Shown here one piece after another: positions 50,885 to 59,311 of a stretch of DNA of 64,000 bases. Source of the DNA: Nocardioides speluncae. GTDB lineage: Bacteria > Actinomycetota > Actinomycetes > Propionibacteriales > Nocardioidaceae. The stretch lies in NCBI RefSeq assembly GCF_003121585.1, contig NZ_QEOO01000036.1, forward strand, positions 1 through 64,000, in the 5' to 3' direction. The number at the start of each line of letters is the position of its first letter. Position 1 is the stretch's first letter. The notes under the pieces are model-generated. The model was given only the letters and a program-made list of their open reading frames with translations. It had not been told where the DNA came from and did not search any database. Both the position numbers and the translations under genes were made by a program.

Positions 50885-51591
50885 GCATCGACACCGAGGT
50901 CGACGACGAGCTCCTCGACCAGGACTCGGTCTCCCTGTTCGAGGGCGATGAGGGCGGACTGGAGTACGCCCAGCGCCACGCCCTGGTGACCCTGCTCAAG
51001 CAGCGCTTCATCAGCGCCCGCACCCACCCACGCGACTGGCAGGTCCTGGTCGAGCACGAGCGGGTGCTCCGCTCCCGGCTCAACGACCTCTTCCTCGACC
51101 TGGCCGTGGACCGGACCCGTGAGGTGGCGTGGAAGCGGCAGGCGACGTCCGAGACCGGAAGCCGCTTCCCGACGCTGCTGTACGACGTCGCGTGGTCGCG
51201 CGAGGAGACGGTGGTGCTGGTCCACCTCCGCGACCGGCTGCGCGCCGGGCTTGCGACGGGTGACACGCGGGTGTTCATCGACCGCGAGGACATCGTCGAG
51301 TACGTCGCGAGCTTCCGGCCCGGGCACGCCACCGACGAGGCCGGTGACGAGAAGCGTGCGCGCAACGCCGTGGTCAGCATCGTGAAGGCCGGGCTGTTGA
51401 TCGGCAACGCCGCCGACGACCGCTACGAGATCAGCGAGGCCGTCGAGCCGCTGCTCCCGCTCGAGCTGCTCCGCGAGCTGCTCGACGCGCTGCAGCGCGC
51501 CAACGGCGTCGAGGACACGGACGAGCTGGCCGAGCCGTCCGCCCTGTTCGGCGATGGTCCAGTGCAGACCGACGAAGCGATGGAGGAGTGA
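50881..51591 (+). CDS. jetB: DUF4194 protein, JetB/MksE
   Basis: 236 aa. It matches the DUF4194 family (MukE-like KITE subunit): acidic N-terminus MSIDTEVDDELLDQDSVSLF, QRHALVTLLKQRFISARTHPRDWQVLVEHERVLRSRLNDLFLDL and the winged-helix C-terminal half (AGLLIGNAADDRYEISEAVEPLLPLELLREL). It should dimerise on the JetA kleisin. Start overlaps jetA by four bases; the next gene begins at its stop. Confidence 0.9.
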   Translation: MSIDTEVDDELLDQDSVSLFEGDEGGLEYAQRHALVTLLKQRFISARTHPRDWQVLVEHERVLRSRLNDLFLDLAVDRTREVAWKRQATSETGSRFPTLLYDVAWSREETVVLVHLRDRLRAGLATGDTRVFIDREDIVEYVASFRPGHATDEAGDEKRARNAVVSIVKAGLLIGNAADDRYEISEAVEPLLPLELLRELLDALQRANGVEDTDELAEPSALFGDGPVQTDEAMEE

Positions 51592-51593
51592 GG

Positions 51594-54500
51594 ATGTCCA
51601 TCGACGAGGTCGAGAAGGTCGTCGAGGAGCCGGGCGACGGGCTGTTCGAGCAGGCGGTCGTGGCGACCCCGGCCGACGACACCATGCAGTGGCGCGCCGC
51701 GCTGCTGCAGCTGGTCAACTGGGGCGGCTTCGGCGGCCTGACCCTGATCCCGCTGCGCGGCGACACGACGATGATCTCCGGCGCCTCGGGCGTCGGGAAG
51801 AGCACGATCCTCGACGCCTACACGGCGCTGATGATGCCGTCCGACACGAAGTTCAACGGCGCCTCCAACGACGCTGTCGCGGGCCGGGCGCGCAGCGTCG
51901 GTCAGCGCAACCTGCTGTCCTATCTCCGCGGCGCCGTAGACGTCGTGGACGATCCGCGCACCGGCCGGCCGGTGGAGAAGCTACTGCGCGGCAGCGGCAC
52001 CGACACCTGGGGCGCGGTGGCGATGACCTTCGTCAACGACCAGGGCGGTCGCTTCACGGCACTGCGCACCTACTACGTCCCGCGCCGCGCCACCCGGTCC
52101 GGCGAGGTGCAGATGCAGCTCGTCACCCACGAGAGCGCCCTCCCGCTCGACAAGCTCGAGGTCGCCGTACCCGAGCGCTTCCACGCCAACACCCTCAAGA
52201 AGCTCTTCCCGGGCATCCGGGTGCACCGCACCTACGCGGAGTTCTCCGCCGTCCTCCACGCCCGGCTCGGCATCGGCGCCAACGGCGACGGGTCGAAGGC
52301 TCTTCGGCTGCTGGCCCGGATCCAGGCCGGCAACCAGGTGCGCAGCGTCGACGAGCTCTACAAGGACATGGTTCTCGAGCGCCCGGCGACGTACGCCGCG
52401 GCCGACCGTGCCATCGAGCACTTCGACGATCTCGACACGGCGTACTCCGCGATGCGCACCGAGGAGCAGAAGCTCGAGCTGCTCGATCCGATCACCGGCC
52501 TCCATGAGCGCAAGGTCTCGGCGGCCGGCCGGCTGGCCGAGCTCGACGCGTACGGCGTGACCCTGCCCGGCGACACTCCGCTGCGGCTGTGGCTGCTCCG
52601 CAACCATCGGCGGCTGCTCGAGGCCGCCGTCACCGCCAACCGCGATGCGCGCGCCACGACCGCCGACGACCTCGCCTCGACCACGTCGGCCGAGGGAGGG
52701 CTGCTGGGAGACCTCGAGGCGGCGAAGGACGCGCATCGCGCCGCCGGTGGCTCCACCCTCCAGTCGCTGGCGCTCTCCCTGGAGCAGGAGGCGGTGGTCC
52801 GGGAGGACCGGCTCGGACGCCGGACGGCCCTCCAGGAACGGCTGCTGCCGCTGAGCGACCCGAGCGCCGCCGACTCGGTGGACCTCGATGACGCGCTGGC
52901 GTCGGGCGAGTCGTTCGCGAGCCTCCAGCGGTCGGCGCGCGACTGGCTCGGCAGCCGGGAGGCGAAGGCCGACGGGCTCCGGCAGGAGCGGGACGCTGCG
53001 CTGCGCCGTCAGTTCCCACTCAGCGAGCGGCAGAGCGAGCTGCGTCGCGAGCGAGCCTCGCTTGCGGACCGGGCCGGCCGGATGCCGGCGCGCATGCATG
53101 AGCTGCGGGCCGAGGTCGCGCAGGCGAGCGGCCTGTCGATCGATGAGCTGCCGTTCGTGGCCGAGCTGATCGACGTCGCGCCCGACGAGAGTCGCTGGCG
53201 GACCGCGATCGAGACCGTGCTCGGTGCGTCGGCGCGGACGATGCTGATCCCGCTCGACCGCCTCGACGCGTTCTCGGCGGCGATCGACGGGCTGAGCCTG
53301 CGCGGCCGGCTCACCTTCGAGGGCGTCGAGCTGGATCTGCCCGACCACGGTCCGGCCGACCCGGAGCGGATCGCTGGCAAACTGGTCTTCAAGGACTCGC
53401 CCTTCTCCGGCTGGGTGCAGGCGCACGTCGAGGAGCCGGCTCGCAACGCGCTGTGCGTGGAAACGGCGGCCGGCCTGGCGGGCGGCGACCTCCGGGTGAC
53501 CCTGGCCGGCCAGACCCGCAAGGGGCGCCGCGGCACCCACGGCCGCAACGACACCCGCAACGTCATCGGCTTCTCTAACGAGGATGCCATCGCCGAGATC
53601 GACGCAGACCTCGCCGCTCTCGACCGGGAGCTGGCCGCGCTCGGGACCGGGGTGACCGACCTTGACCGTCAGGCCGCTGCGCTGGAGCGGTCGCGGACGG
53701 CGTACGAAGCGGTGGCCGTGGCCCGCTTCGAGGACATAGACGTGGCGGGCAGCGACCGGCGGATCGCCGAGCTCGAGCGGCGGCGCGCGGAGATCCTGGC
53801 CGCGGACAGCCAGCTGCAAGCCCTCGAGACGCAGATCGAGCAGCTCACCGAGCAGCTGGACCAGGCGCGGCGGCGGCGCTTCGGCCTGGAGCAGCGCCAG
53901 CGGGAGCTGAACGATGCACATGCCGAGCTGATCGACTCCGAGGACCTGGTGGCGGATCGCCTGGAGGCGATGGAGCTCGCTGGCGCGGCCGCCTTGACCG
54001 ACGAGCAGGAGGCGTCGCTGTCGGCCGACTTCGCGGCGGCTGCGGCACCGGCCGATCCGGAAGACCTCGACAGGTTCGCCGAGAACTCCCAGCGCCTCGC
54101 CCAGCGTCTCCGTACCGCGGTCGCCGACGCCGAGGCCGAGGTGGCGCGTGTCGACGAGGATCTGGCCGGGATCTTCCGGATGTACAAGTTCCAGTGGGAC
54201 TCGCCGAACCTCGGCGCGACCGCCGACTCCTACCCGGACTACACGCGGATCCTCGACGAGATCCGCGGCAAGGGGCTCGCGGAGCGTCGCTCCGAGTGGC
54301 GGCGTCGTCTCACCGAGTGGAGCGGCCAGGACCTGGTGCCCTTGGTCGGGGCGATGGCGGCCTCGATCGAGGAGATCGAGGACCGGCTCGAGCCGATCAA
54401 CGCGATCCTGCGCCGGCTCGAGTTCGGGGCCTCGCGCGACCGGCTGCGGATCCGGCTCAAGAGGCTGGCGCCGGCACACGTCCAGACCTTCATGCGGGAC

Positions 54501-55076
54501 CTGCGTGCGCTCTCGGCGGGTTCGACGGCCGAGCTGAAGGAGACCGACCTGGAGAAGCGCTTCTCCGAGCTGAGCCGCTTCATGCAGCAGCTGCGCAAGC
54601 CGGCCCAGTCCGGCGCCGCGCCGACCGGCACCAGTGATCGGGACCGGCTGCTCGACGTACGCCGTCACGTGGAGCTGAGCGCCGAGCGTTACGACGATCT
54701 CACCGGACAGCTGCGAGCCACCTACCGCACGCTCGGGGAGAAGAGCGGCGGTGAGAGCCAGGAGCTGGTCGCCTTCATCGTCGGGTCCGCGCTCAGGTTC
54801 CGGCTCGGCGACGAGATGCGTTCGCGGCCGAGGTTCGCGCCGGTCTTCCTCGACGAGGGCTTCGTCAAGGCCGACTCCGAGTTCGCTGGACGAGCCGTCC
54901 AGGCCTGGAAGGGCCTCGGCTTCCAGCTGGTCATCGGCGTTCCCTTGGACAAGGTGACCGGTCTGGAACCGCACATGGACGACCTATTGGCGATCACCAA
55001 GAACAACACGACGCACCAGTCCTGGATCACCCCGATCACCGACAGTGTCGCCAGTCAGGACCAGAGGTCAGGGTAG
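51594..55076 (+). CDS. jetC: SMC-like ATPase, JetC/MksB
   Basis: 1160 aa from the ATG at 51594 (AGGAG five bases before; a GTG at 51588 would add two residues). Head ATPase motifs: Walker A SGASGVGKST (about 62-71), ABC signature SGGESQEL (about 1050) and Walker B FAPVFLDEGFV (about 1080). Between lie long coiled-coil stretches around a short hinge-like region, as in MukB-like SMC proteins. The size fits type I Wadjet JetC. With JetA and JetB it forms a DNA loop-extruding condensin; in complete Wadjet it delivers circular plasmid to the JetD nuclease. The 3' end overlaps the convergent gene by 22 bases, leaving no room for a jetD. Confidence 0.92.
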   Translation: MSIDEVEKVVEEPGDGLFEQAVVATPADDTMQWRAALLQLVNWGGFGGLTLIPLRGDTTMISGASGVGKSTILDAYTALMMPSDTKFNGASNDAVAGRARSVGQRNLLSYLRGAVDVVDDPRTGRPVEKLLRGSGTDTWGAVAMTFVNDQGGRFTALRTYYVPRRATRSGEVQMQLVTHESALPLDKLEVAVPERFHANTLKKLFPGIRVHRTYAEFSAVLHARLGIGANGDGSKALRLLARIQAGNQVRSVDELYKDMVLERPATYAAADRAIEHFDDLDTAYSAMRTEEQKLELLDPITGLHERKVSAAGRLAELDAYGVTLPGDTPLRLWLLRNHRRLLEAAVTANRDARATTADDLASTTSAEGGLLGDLEAAKDAHRAAGGSTLQSLALSLEQEAVVREDRLGRRTALQERLLPLSDPSAADSVDLDDALASGESFASLQRSARDWLGSREAKADGLRQERDAALRRQFPLSERQSELRRERASLADRAGRMPARMHELRAEVAQASGLSIDELPFVAELIDVAPDESRWRTAIETVLGASARTMLIPLDRLDAFSAAIDGLSLRGRLTFEGVELDLPDHGPADPERIAGKLVFKDSPFSGWVQAHVEEPARNALCVETAAGLAGGDLRVTLAGQTRKGRRGTHGRNDTRNVIGFSNEDAIAEIDADLAALDRELAALGTGVTDLDRQAAALERSRTAYEAVAVARFEDIDVAGSDRRIAELERRRAEILAADSQLQALETQIEQLTEQLDQARRRRFGLEQRQRELNDAHAELIDSEDLVADRLEAMELAGAAALTDEQEASLSADFAAAAAPADPEDLDRFAENSQRLAQRLRTAVADAEAEVARVDEDLAGIFRMYKFQWDSPNLGATADSYPDYTRILDEIRGKGLAERRSEWRRRLTEWSGQDLVPLVGAMAASIEEIEDRLEPINAILRRLEFGASRDRLRIRLKRLAPAHVQTFMRDLRALSAGSTAELKETDLEKRFSELSRFMQQLRKPAQSGAAPTGTSDRDRLLDVRRHVELSAERYDDLTGQLRATYRTLGEKSGGESQELVAFIVGSALRFRLGDEMRSRPRFAPVFLDEGFVKADSEFAGRAVQAWKGLGFQLVIGVPLDKVTGLEPHMDDLLAITKNNTTHQSWITPITDSVASQDQRSG

Positions 55077-55516
55077 TACTTCGGGCAGATGCAGTGCGCC
55101 CGGTCCAGCGGTGGGTCGATCACCAGCGCCCGGATCGGAGCCAGCACCGGCTCGACGGCCTCCGCGGCCCGGACGGCGGCCTCGGTGACGTCGTACGGGC
55201 TGTCGGCGTCGGAGATCGTCAGCGTCAGTCGGCCGCCGCTGACCCAGGTGTGCACGTCGGCGTCGGCGATCCGGACCCAGCCCGGCTGGGCCACGGTCGG
55301 CACGACGCCGATCGCGGTCAGCGCCTCCCGGAGGTCGGCCTCGGTCGGTACGGCGAACGCGGCCGTCAGCTGGTCGCTGTCGTTGGCGTGACCGCCGAAG
55401 GCGCGACAGAACCGGAAGACCGCGAGCCGGTTGGCCCACCCGCGCAGCTCGGCCGGTGAGTGCCGCTCGTAGAGGTAGGCCAGCCACCGGGCGTCGGGCA
55501 CGCCGTCCGCAGCCAT
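55055..55516 (-). CDS. Conserved-looking 153-aa protein of unknown function, coupled to MarP
   Basis: 153 aa from the ATG at 55516, whose first base is the last base of the MarP stop codon (TGATG). Possible elements: RHSPAELRGWANRLAVFRFCRAFGG, AAFAVPTEADLREALTAIGVVP, GGRLTLTISDADSPYDVTEA, and a Cys-x-Cys tail HCICPKYYPDLW. No family is recognised. The tail with two Cys and aromatic residues looks functional. It overlaps jetC by 22 bases on the other strand. Not JetD: too short and without Toprim or DUF3322 features. Confidence 0.7.
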   Translation of the reverse strand: MAADGVPDARWLAYLYERHSPAELRGWANRLAVFRFCRAFGGHANDSDQLTAAFAVPTEADLREALTAIGVVPTVAQPGWVRIADADVHTWVSGGRLTLTISDADSPYDVTEAAVRAAEAVEPVLAPIRALVIDPPLDRAHCICPKYYPDLWS

Positions 55517-56676
55517 CAGTCACACCAGTTGCCGGTGCCGGGCTTCAGCTCCTGGCCCAGGGCGAGCGCGATCGTTACCTGCGTCCTGGTCAGCACGTAA
55601 CCCGTCTGCCGGTCGGCGCGCGAGGACGCGACCACCAGCCCGAGCACGTGTCCGTCCGGGTCGAACATCGGCCCGCCGGAGTTGCCGGAGCGGATCCGGC
55701 CGCGGACCGAGTACGCGTCGTGGGCGTAGCGGCCGTCGCCGTAGATGTCGCTGGACTGCCACTCCCGCCGCTCCCGCACCCGCGCCGGGTCGAACCGCAG
55801 CGGACCGTTCTCCGGGAAGCCGACGACCGCGGCGGGGTCGCCCTGCTCGGCGTCGGCGAAGGTGAGCACCCGGCCCCCGATGCCCGGGACGTCGAGGATG
55901 GCGATGTCTTGTTCCGGGTCGCAGACGACGACCCGCGCGGTCAGCCGGCCGGACTCGGTCACCACCCGGATGCTGTCGGACTTGCCGACCACGTGCGCCG
56001 CGGTCATCAGTCGCTCGGGGCCGACCAGGAAGCCGGTGCCCTGGCTGGAGGTCAGGGCGTTGTCGCGCGCGAAGATCTTCCAGACCGACCTGCTGGCGGC
56101 GACCACGTCGGGGTCGTCGACGACGTCCTTCGGCGGTGCCGGTACGTCGACGATGTGCTCGGTGGTGAACAGGTCGACGTACCGTGGGAACCTGGTGTCG
56201 TCGCCGAGCTTGACGAAGCGTTCCGCCAGGAAGCTGTTGAACGGCAGCGGTGCTTGGTTGAGCAGGCGCAGCCCCACCGAGCGGTTGGTCGCGGTGGCGA
56301 CCCCGGGCAGTGCCGAGCCCGCGAGCGCGAAGCCGAGCATCCAGCAGACGCCGAGAGTGGCGACGACCCCGAACACCGCCCCACCCGGGCCGTCGATCCG
56401 GCGGTCCGGCTCCCAGCTCAGGCGCTCCCGCACGTGGCTCTCCACCCAGAGCAGCAGCGAGCGGCCGGCCACGGCCAGCGCTAGGACGACCAGCAGCGCG
56501 CCCATCGACACCCACACCGACAGATCGACCTCACCGAAGATCAGCGGCACGGCCACGATCCCGGCCGCCACCCCGAGCATCAGGCCGGTGTAGCCCCACG
56601 GGGCACGGGCCAGCCCTTCGTGCCAGCCCAGCCAGCCGAACCCGGCGGCCGCGAGCAGGATCAGTACGTCGATCAC
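55516..56676 (-). CDS. marP: Membrane-anchored periplasmic serine protease of the MarP type
   Basis: 386 aa. Four N-terminal hydrophobic segments (about 1-130, VLILLAAAGFGWLGW, GLMLGVAAGIVAVPLIFG, WVSMGALLVVLALAVAG, GAVFGVVATLGVCWMLGFALAG) form the CvpA-like anchor. The S1 chymotrypsin-like domain follows with the full triad: His 228 in TAAHVV, Asp 257 in DIAILDV and Ser 333 in SGNSGGP. M. tuberculosis MarP (about 397 aa) maintains pH homeostasis under acid and oxidative stress; the same role is likely here. The downstream gene is translationally coupled. Confidence 0.92.
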   Translation of the reverse strand: MIDVLILLAAAGFGWLGWHEGLARAPWGYTGLMLGVAAGIVAVPLIFGEVDLSVWVSMGALLVVLALAVAGRSLLLWVESHVRERLSWEPDRRIDGPGGAVFGVVATLGVCWMLGFALAGSALPGVATATNRSVGLRLLNQAPLPFNSFLAERFVKLGDDTRFPRYVDLFTTEHIVDVPAPPKDVVDDPDVVAASRSVWKIFARDNALTSSQGTGFLVGPERLMTAAHVVGKSDSIRVVTESGRLTARVVVCDPEQDIAILDVPGIGGRVLTFADAEQGDPAAVVGFPENGPLRFDPARVRERREWQSSDIYGDGRYAHDAYSVRGRIRSGNSGGPMFDPDGHVLGLVVASSRADRQTGYVLTRTQVTIALALGQELKPGTGNWCD

Positions 56677-56703
56677 GCTCGGAGCGTAACCAGTGACACC
56701 AGG

Positions 56704-57366
56704 TCAGCGACGGTAGTCGGACAGCCGCTCGCCGAGCTCGCTGAACAGCGCGTGGTTGAGCCGGAACGCGACCCGGACCTCGTCGACCACCCGCTGCTTC
56801 TCGTCGGGCGAGAGCCGCAGTGCGTCGAGCCGGGCCCGGTAGGCGTCCTTGTAGGGCTTCGGCTTGGGGATCGCGGGGAACTCGTAGAAGTCGACGCCGG
56901 CGCCGTCGAGCCCGAACTCGCGGGTCAGCATCCGGCCGATCACCTGGCCGCCGGAGAGGTCGCCGAGGTAGCGGGTGTAGTGATGGGCGAGGTACAGCGC
57001 GCTGTGACCGCCGGACGTGGCCTCGATCCGGGCGCGGTACGCCGCGGCGGCCGGGCTGTCCAGGTCTGCGGACGCCTCACCGGTCCAGTGGGCGAGATCG
57101 GCGTCGATGGCCGCGAGCCGGTCCAGCGCCGGGTCGAGTACGGCGGCGACGGCCGGGTCGCCGGCGAGGCGGCGGCCGGTCTCCTCGAGTGCGGCGTACA
57201 CCTCCCGCAGCCGGAGCAGGTACGCGGTGTACCCGCGCTCGTTGACCCGGCCGGCCAGTAGCTCGGCCATGAAGCTTGAGGTCTCGGCCTCGGTGTGCTC
57301 GGCCTGCGAGCCCTCGCGCATGGCGCGGGACAGCGGGGCGTCGACGGGGGAGTGGAGAACGGTCAC
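56704..57366 (-). CDS. hmuO: Heme oxygenase (biliverdin-producing)
   Basis: 220 aa. The proximal heme ligand is His 24 (GSQAEHTEAE), and the helix GDLSGGQVIGRML (135-147) carries the distal Gly-rich stretch over heme. HYTRYLGDLSGGQ and the following FYEFP are family hallmarks, and the length is right. It degrades heme to release iron, biliverdin and CO, completing the acquisition route. It is the most distal of the heme genes, 64 bases downstream of the htaA stop with a hairpin between. Confidence 0.95.
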   Translation of the reverse strand: MTVLHSPVDAPLSRAMREGSQAEHTEAETSSFMAELLAGRVNERGYTAYLLRLREVYAALEETGRRLAGDPAVAAVLDPALDRLAAIDADLAHWTGEASADLDSPAAAAYRARIEATSGGHSALYLAHHYTRYLGDLSGGQVIGRMLTREFGLDGAGVDFYEFPAIPKPKPYKDAYRARLDALRLSPDEKQRVVDEVRVAFRLNHALFSELGERLSDYRR

Positions 57367-57385
57367 GGGGACTCCCTAGGTCTGG

Positions 57386-57416
57386 GCCGGCGCCCGCCCC
57401 GAGAACGGGCACCGGC
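57386..57416 (-). terminator. Hairpin between htaA and hmuO
   Basis: GCCGGCGCCCG (57386-57396) pairs with CGGGCACCGGC (57406-57416) with one mismatch and a 9-base loop. It follows the htaA stop (57431) and precedes the hmuO start (57366). It may terminate or attenuate the long heme operon before hmuO. No U tract is obvious. Confidence 0.45.
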
Positions 57417-57430
57417 GGCTCAGTGGTGGT

Positions 57431-59311
57431 TCAGTGGGTAACGGAGAACGACAACGTGCGTGGGCTCGCGGCGGCGTGGTTGCTGTCGCCGGCGTAGGTG
57501 AGGACGACCCGGTAGCGACCCGGCTTCAGCTTCGGCAGGGACACGGTCGCCCTGCCGCCGGACAGCGCGGGCGTGACGTTCTTGAGCACCTTGCCGGCGG
57601 CGTTCTTGAGAACGACGCGCACCTTGCCGCGGGGCGCCACCTTGGCCGGCGAGGTCGCCTGCACCTGGAGCTTCCCGGCCTTGGTCGGCGTCGGCTTGGT
57701 GAGGAGCTTGCCGGTCAGCGCCGGCTTGGCCTTGGCGACGGTGACCCGGACCGTGGAGGTCGCTGCCTCGGTGGCCGCGTCGCCGCCGTACGTCACGCTC
57801 AGGGTGTGCGTGCCGGCGGCGAGCAGCCGGCTGACCGTGACCGTGGCCTTGCCGGCCGTGACGGTGCCGCTGCCGAGCGTGCTGGTGCCCTTCTTGACGG
57901 TCACAGTGCCGGTGGCGGTGGTCGCCCCCGCGCCGCTCAGGGTGGCGGTCACCTTGGCCGACGTACCGAAGGTGCCCTTGGTCGCGGTGGCCTTGAGCGT
58001 CGGCTGCGCCTTGCTGAAGGTGATCGGCGTGGCGGTCTCGTACGGCGCGTGGACGGCGCCGCTGCCGGCGTAGGTGTAGATGCCGTAGTTGCCGGTGGCG
58101 GAGGCCGCGTCGGCGGCTGCCTTGTCGACGGTCAGGGTGGCGGTGAAGGTGCCGTCCGGCTCCAGCTCCACGGCGCCGGCGGCGGGGCCACCGATGGTGC
58201 CCATCTGCGCGGCCGGGACCGCCCACTTCTGGGTGACCGCGACCCGGCTGCTCGACGGCGCGCCGGCCGACGGCCGCCAGGTGTCGGCGAACTTGCCGAA
58301 GATGACGTACGCGCCGGAGGGCTGGCCGGCCAGCGGCGGCCGGGTGCCGAGCGGTGTTGCCGGGTCGAAGCCGGAGCCCTCGATGGTCACCTGGTGCTGG
58401 CCGGTGGGGGACAGGTCGGTGTCGGAGACGGTGACGGTCGGTGTCTCCACCACCGGCTCGATGCCGAGGTCCAAGTCGACCGGCAGCGGCGGCTTGTTGT
58501 CCTGCATGCCGCCGCAGCCGGTGGAGTAGAAGTGCGGGCGGACCGAGGCCGGCACCGTGGTCACGAACTCGGCCGGCCAGGAGCCCCACCAGCCGGTGGC
58601 GGTCTCGCTGGGCGTGCAGTTGCGGACCTGCTCACTGCCGTCCGGGACCGTGACCTCCACGCCCTGATAGCCCGGCGTCAGCCGGAAGCCGTCGGGGGTC
58701 GCCGCGTCCGAGCCGGCGCCGAACGTGAGCAGCGTGAGCCGCCCGAAGTCCTGGGCCGGGATCGGGTTGCCCTCCATGTCCACGCCCTCGCCGAGCGCGA
58801 AGTTCATGGTCAGCTCGCCGGAGCCGTCCGCGGCGATGTCCAGCTCCGGGTTGGAGTAGATCTCGTCCGGTGCGCCGAACTGCGGCGGGTAGGCGTTGAC
58901 GGTGTAGCTGCCGGTCCAGGACAGGTCGGCGGCGCCGGTCTCCGGGTCGGCGGTGCCGGCGCCGGCGGTGAACTTCACCGCGTTCGGCGTCTTCTGGGTG
59001 CCGGAGTTGGCGGGCATCGAGGTGACCGGGACCGGGTCGACGGCGTACTCGGTCTGGGTGCCGCCGGAGACCGAGCCGACCAGCTGGGTGACGTTGCCGG
59101 TCAGGTCCGAGAAGGTCCACGGCCCGAAGATGCCCTTCTGGGCGTAGCCGCTGAGCCCCCAGGTCAAGGTGGCGTCGTCGGTGGGCGTCACGGCAGCGTG
59201 CGCCGCTGCGGTCCCGAGTCCAGTGGTGGTGAGTCCGGTGGTGAGTGCGGTCGTGGCGACAGCGGTGGACACCGCGGCCGACAGCAGCCGCCGCATGGAG
59301 GTGGCGGTCAT
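57431..59311 (-). CDS. Secreted HtaA heme-binding protein with surface module and Ig-like repeats
   Basis: 626 aa from the ATG at 59311 (AAAGGAA site). A signal peptide spans about 1-40 (ends AAAHAAV). The HtaA domain follows (DDATLTWGLSGYAQKG, FGPWTFSDLTGNVTQ, IYSNPELDIAADGSGELTM), the heme-binding unit of corynebacterial HtaA/HtaB. Next is a GSGFDPAT.. module (about 305-425, GAYVIFGKF.. ELEPDGTFTATLTVD) shared with the surface protein upstream, then about 200 residues of repetitive Ig-like sequence (KGTFGTSAKVTATLSGAGA, ..THTLSVTYGGDAA). No anchor is seen, so it may be released as a hemophore. Overlaps the preceding gene's stop by four bases. Confidence 0.88.
   Translation of the reverse strand: MTATSMRRLLSAAVSTAVATTALTTGLTTTGLGTAAAHAAVTPTDDATLTWGLSGYAQKGIFGPWTFSDLTGNVTQLVGSVSGGTQTEYAVDPVPVTSMPANSGTQKTPNAVKFTAGAGTADPETGAADLSWTGSYTVNAYPPQFGAPDEIYSNPELDIAADGSGELTMNFALGEGVDMEGNPIPAQDFGRLTLLTFGAGSDAATPDGFRLTPGYQGVEVTVPDGSEQVRNCTPSETATGWWGSWPAEFVTTVPASVRPHFYSTGCGGMQDNKPPLPVDLDLGIEPVVETPTVTVSDTDLSPTGQHQVTIEGSGFDPATPLGTRPPLAGQPSGAYVIFGKFADTWRPSAGAPSSSRVAVTQKWAVPAAQMGTIGGPAAGAVELEPDGTFTATLTVDKAAADAASATGNYGIYTYAGSGAVHAPYETATPITFSKAQPTLKATATKGTFGTSAKVTATLSGAGATTATGTVTVKKGTSTLGSGTVTAGKATVTVSRLLAAGTHTLSVTYGGDAATEAATSTVRVTVAKAKPALTGKLLTKPTPTKAGKLQVQATSPAKVAPRGKVRVVLKNAAGKVLKNVTPALSGGRATVSLPKLKPGRYRVVLTYAGDSNHAAASPRTLSFSVTH

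Noticed and set aside
55055..55516. Candidate JetD for the condensin operon
   Set aside because: It is on the other strand, only 153 aa, and shows no Toprim/DUF3322 or DUF2220 features.
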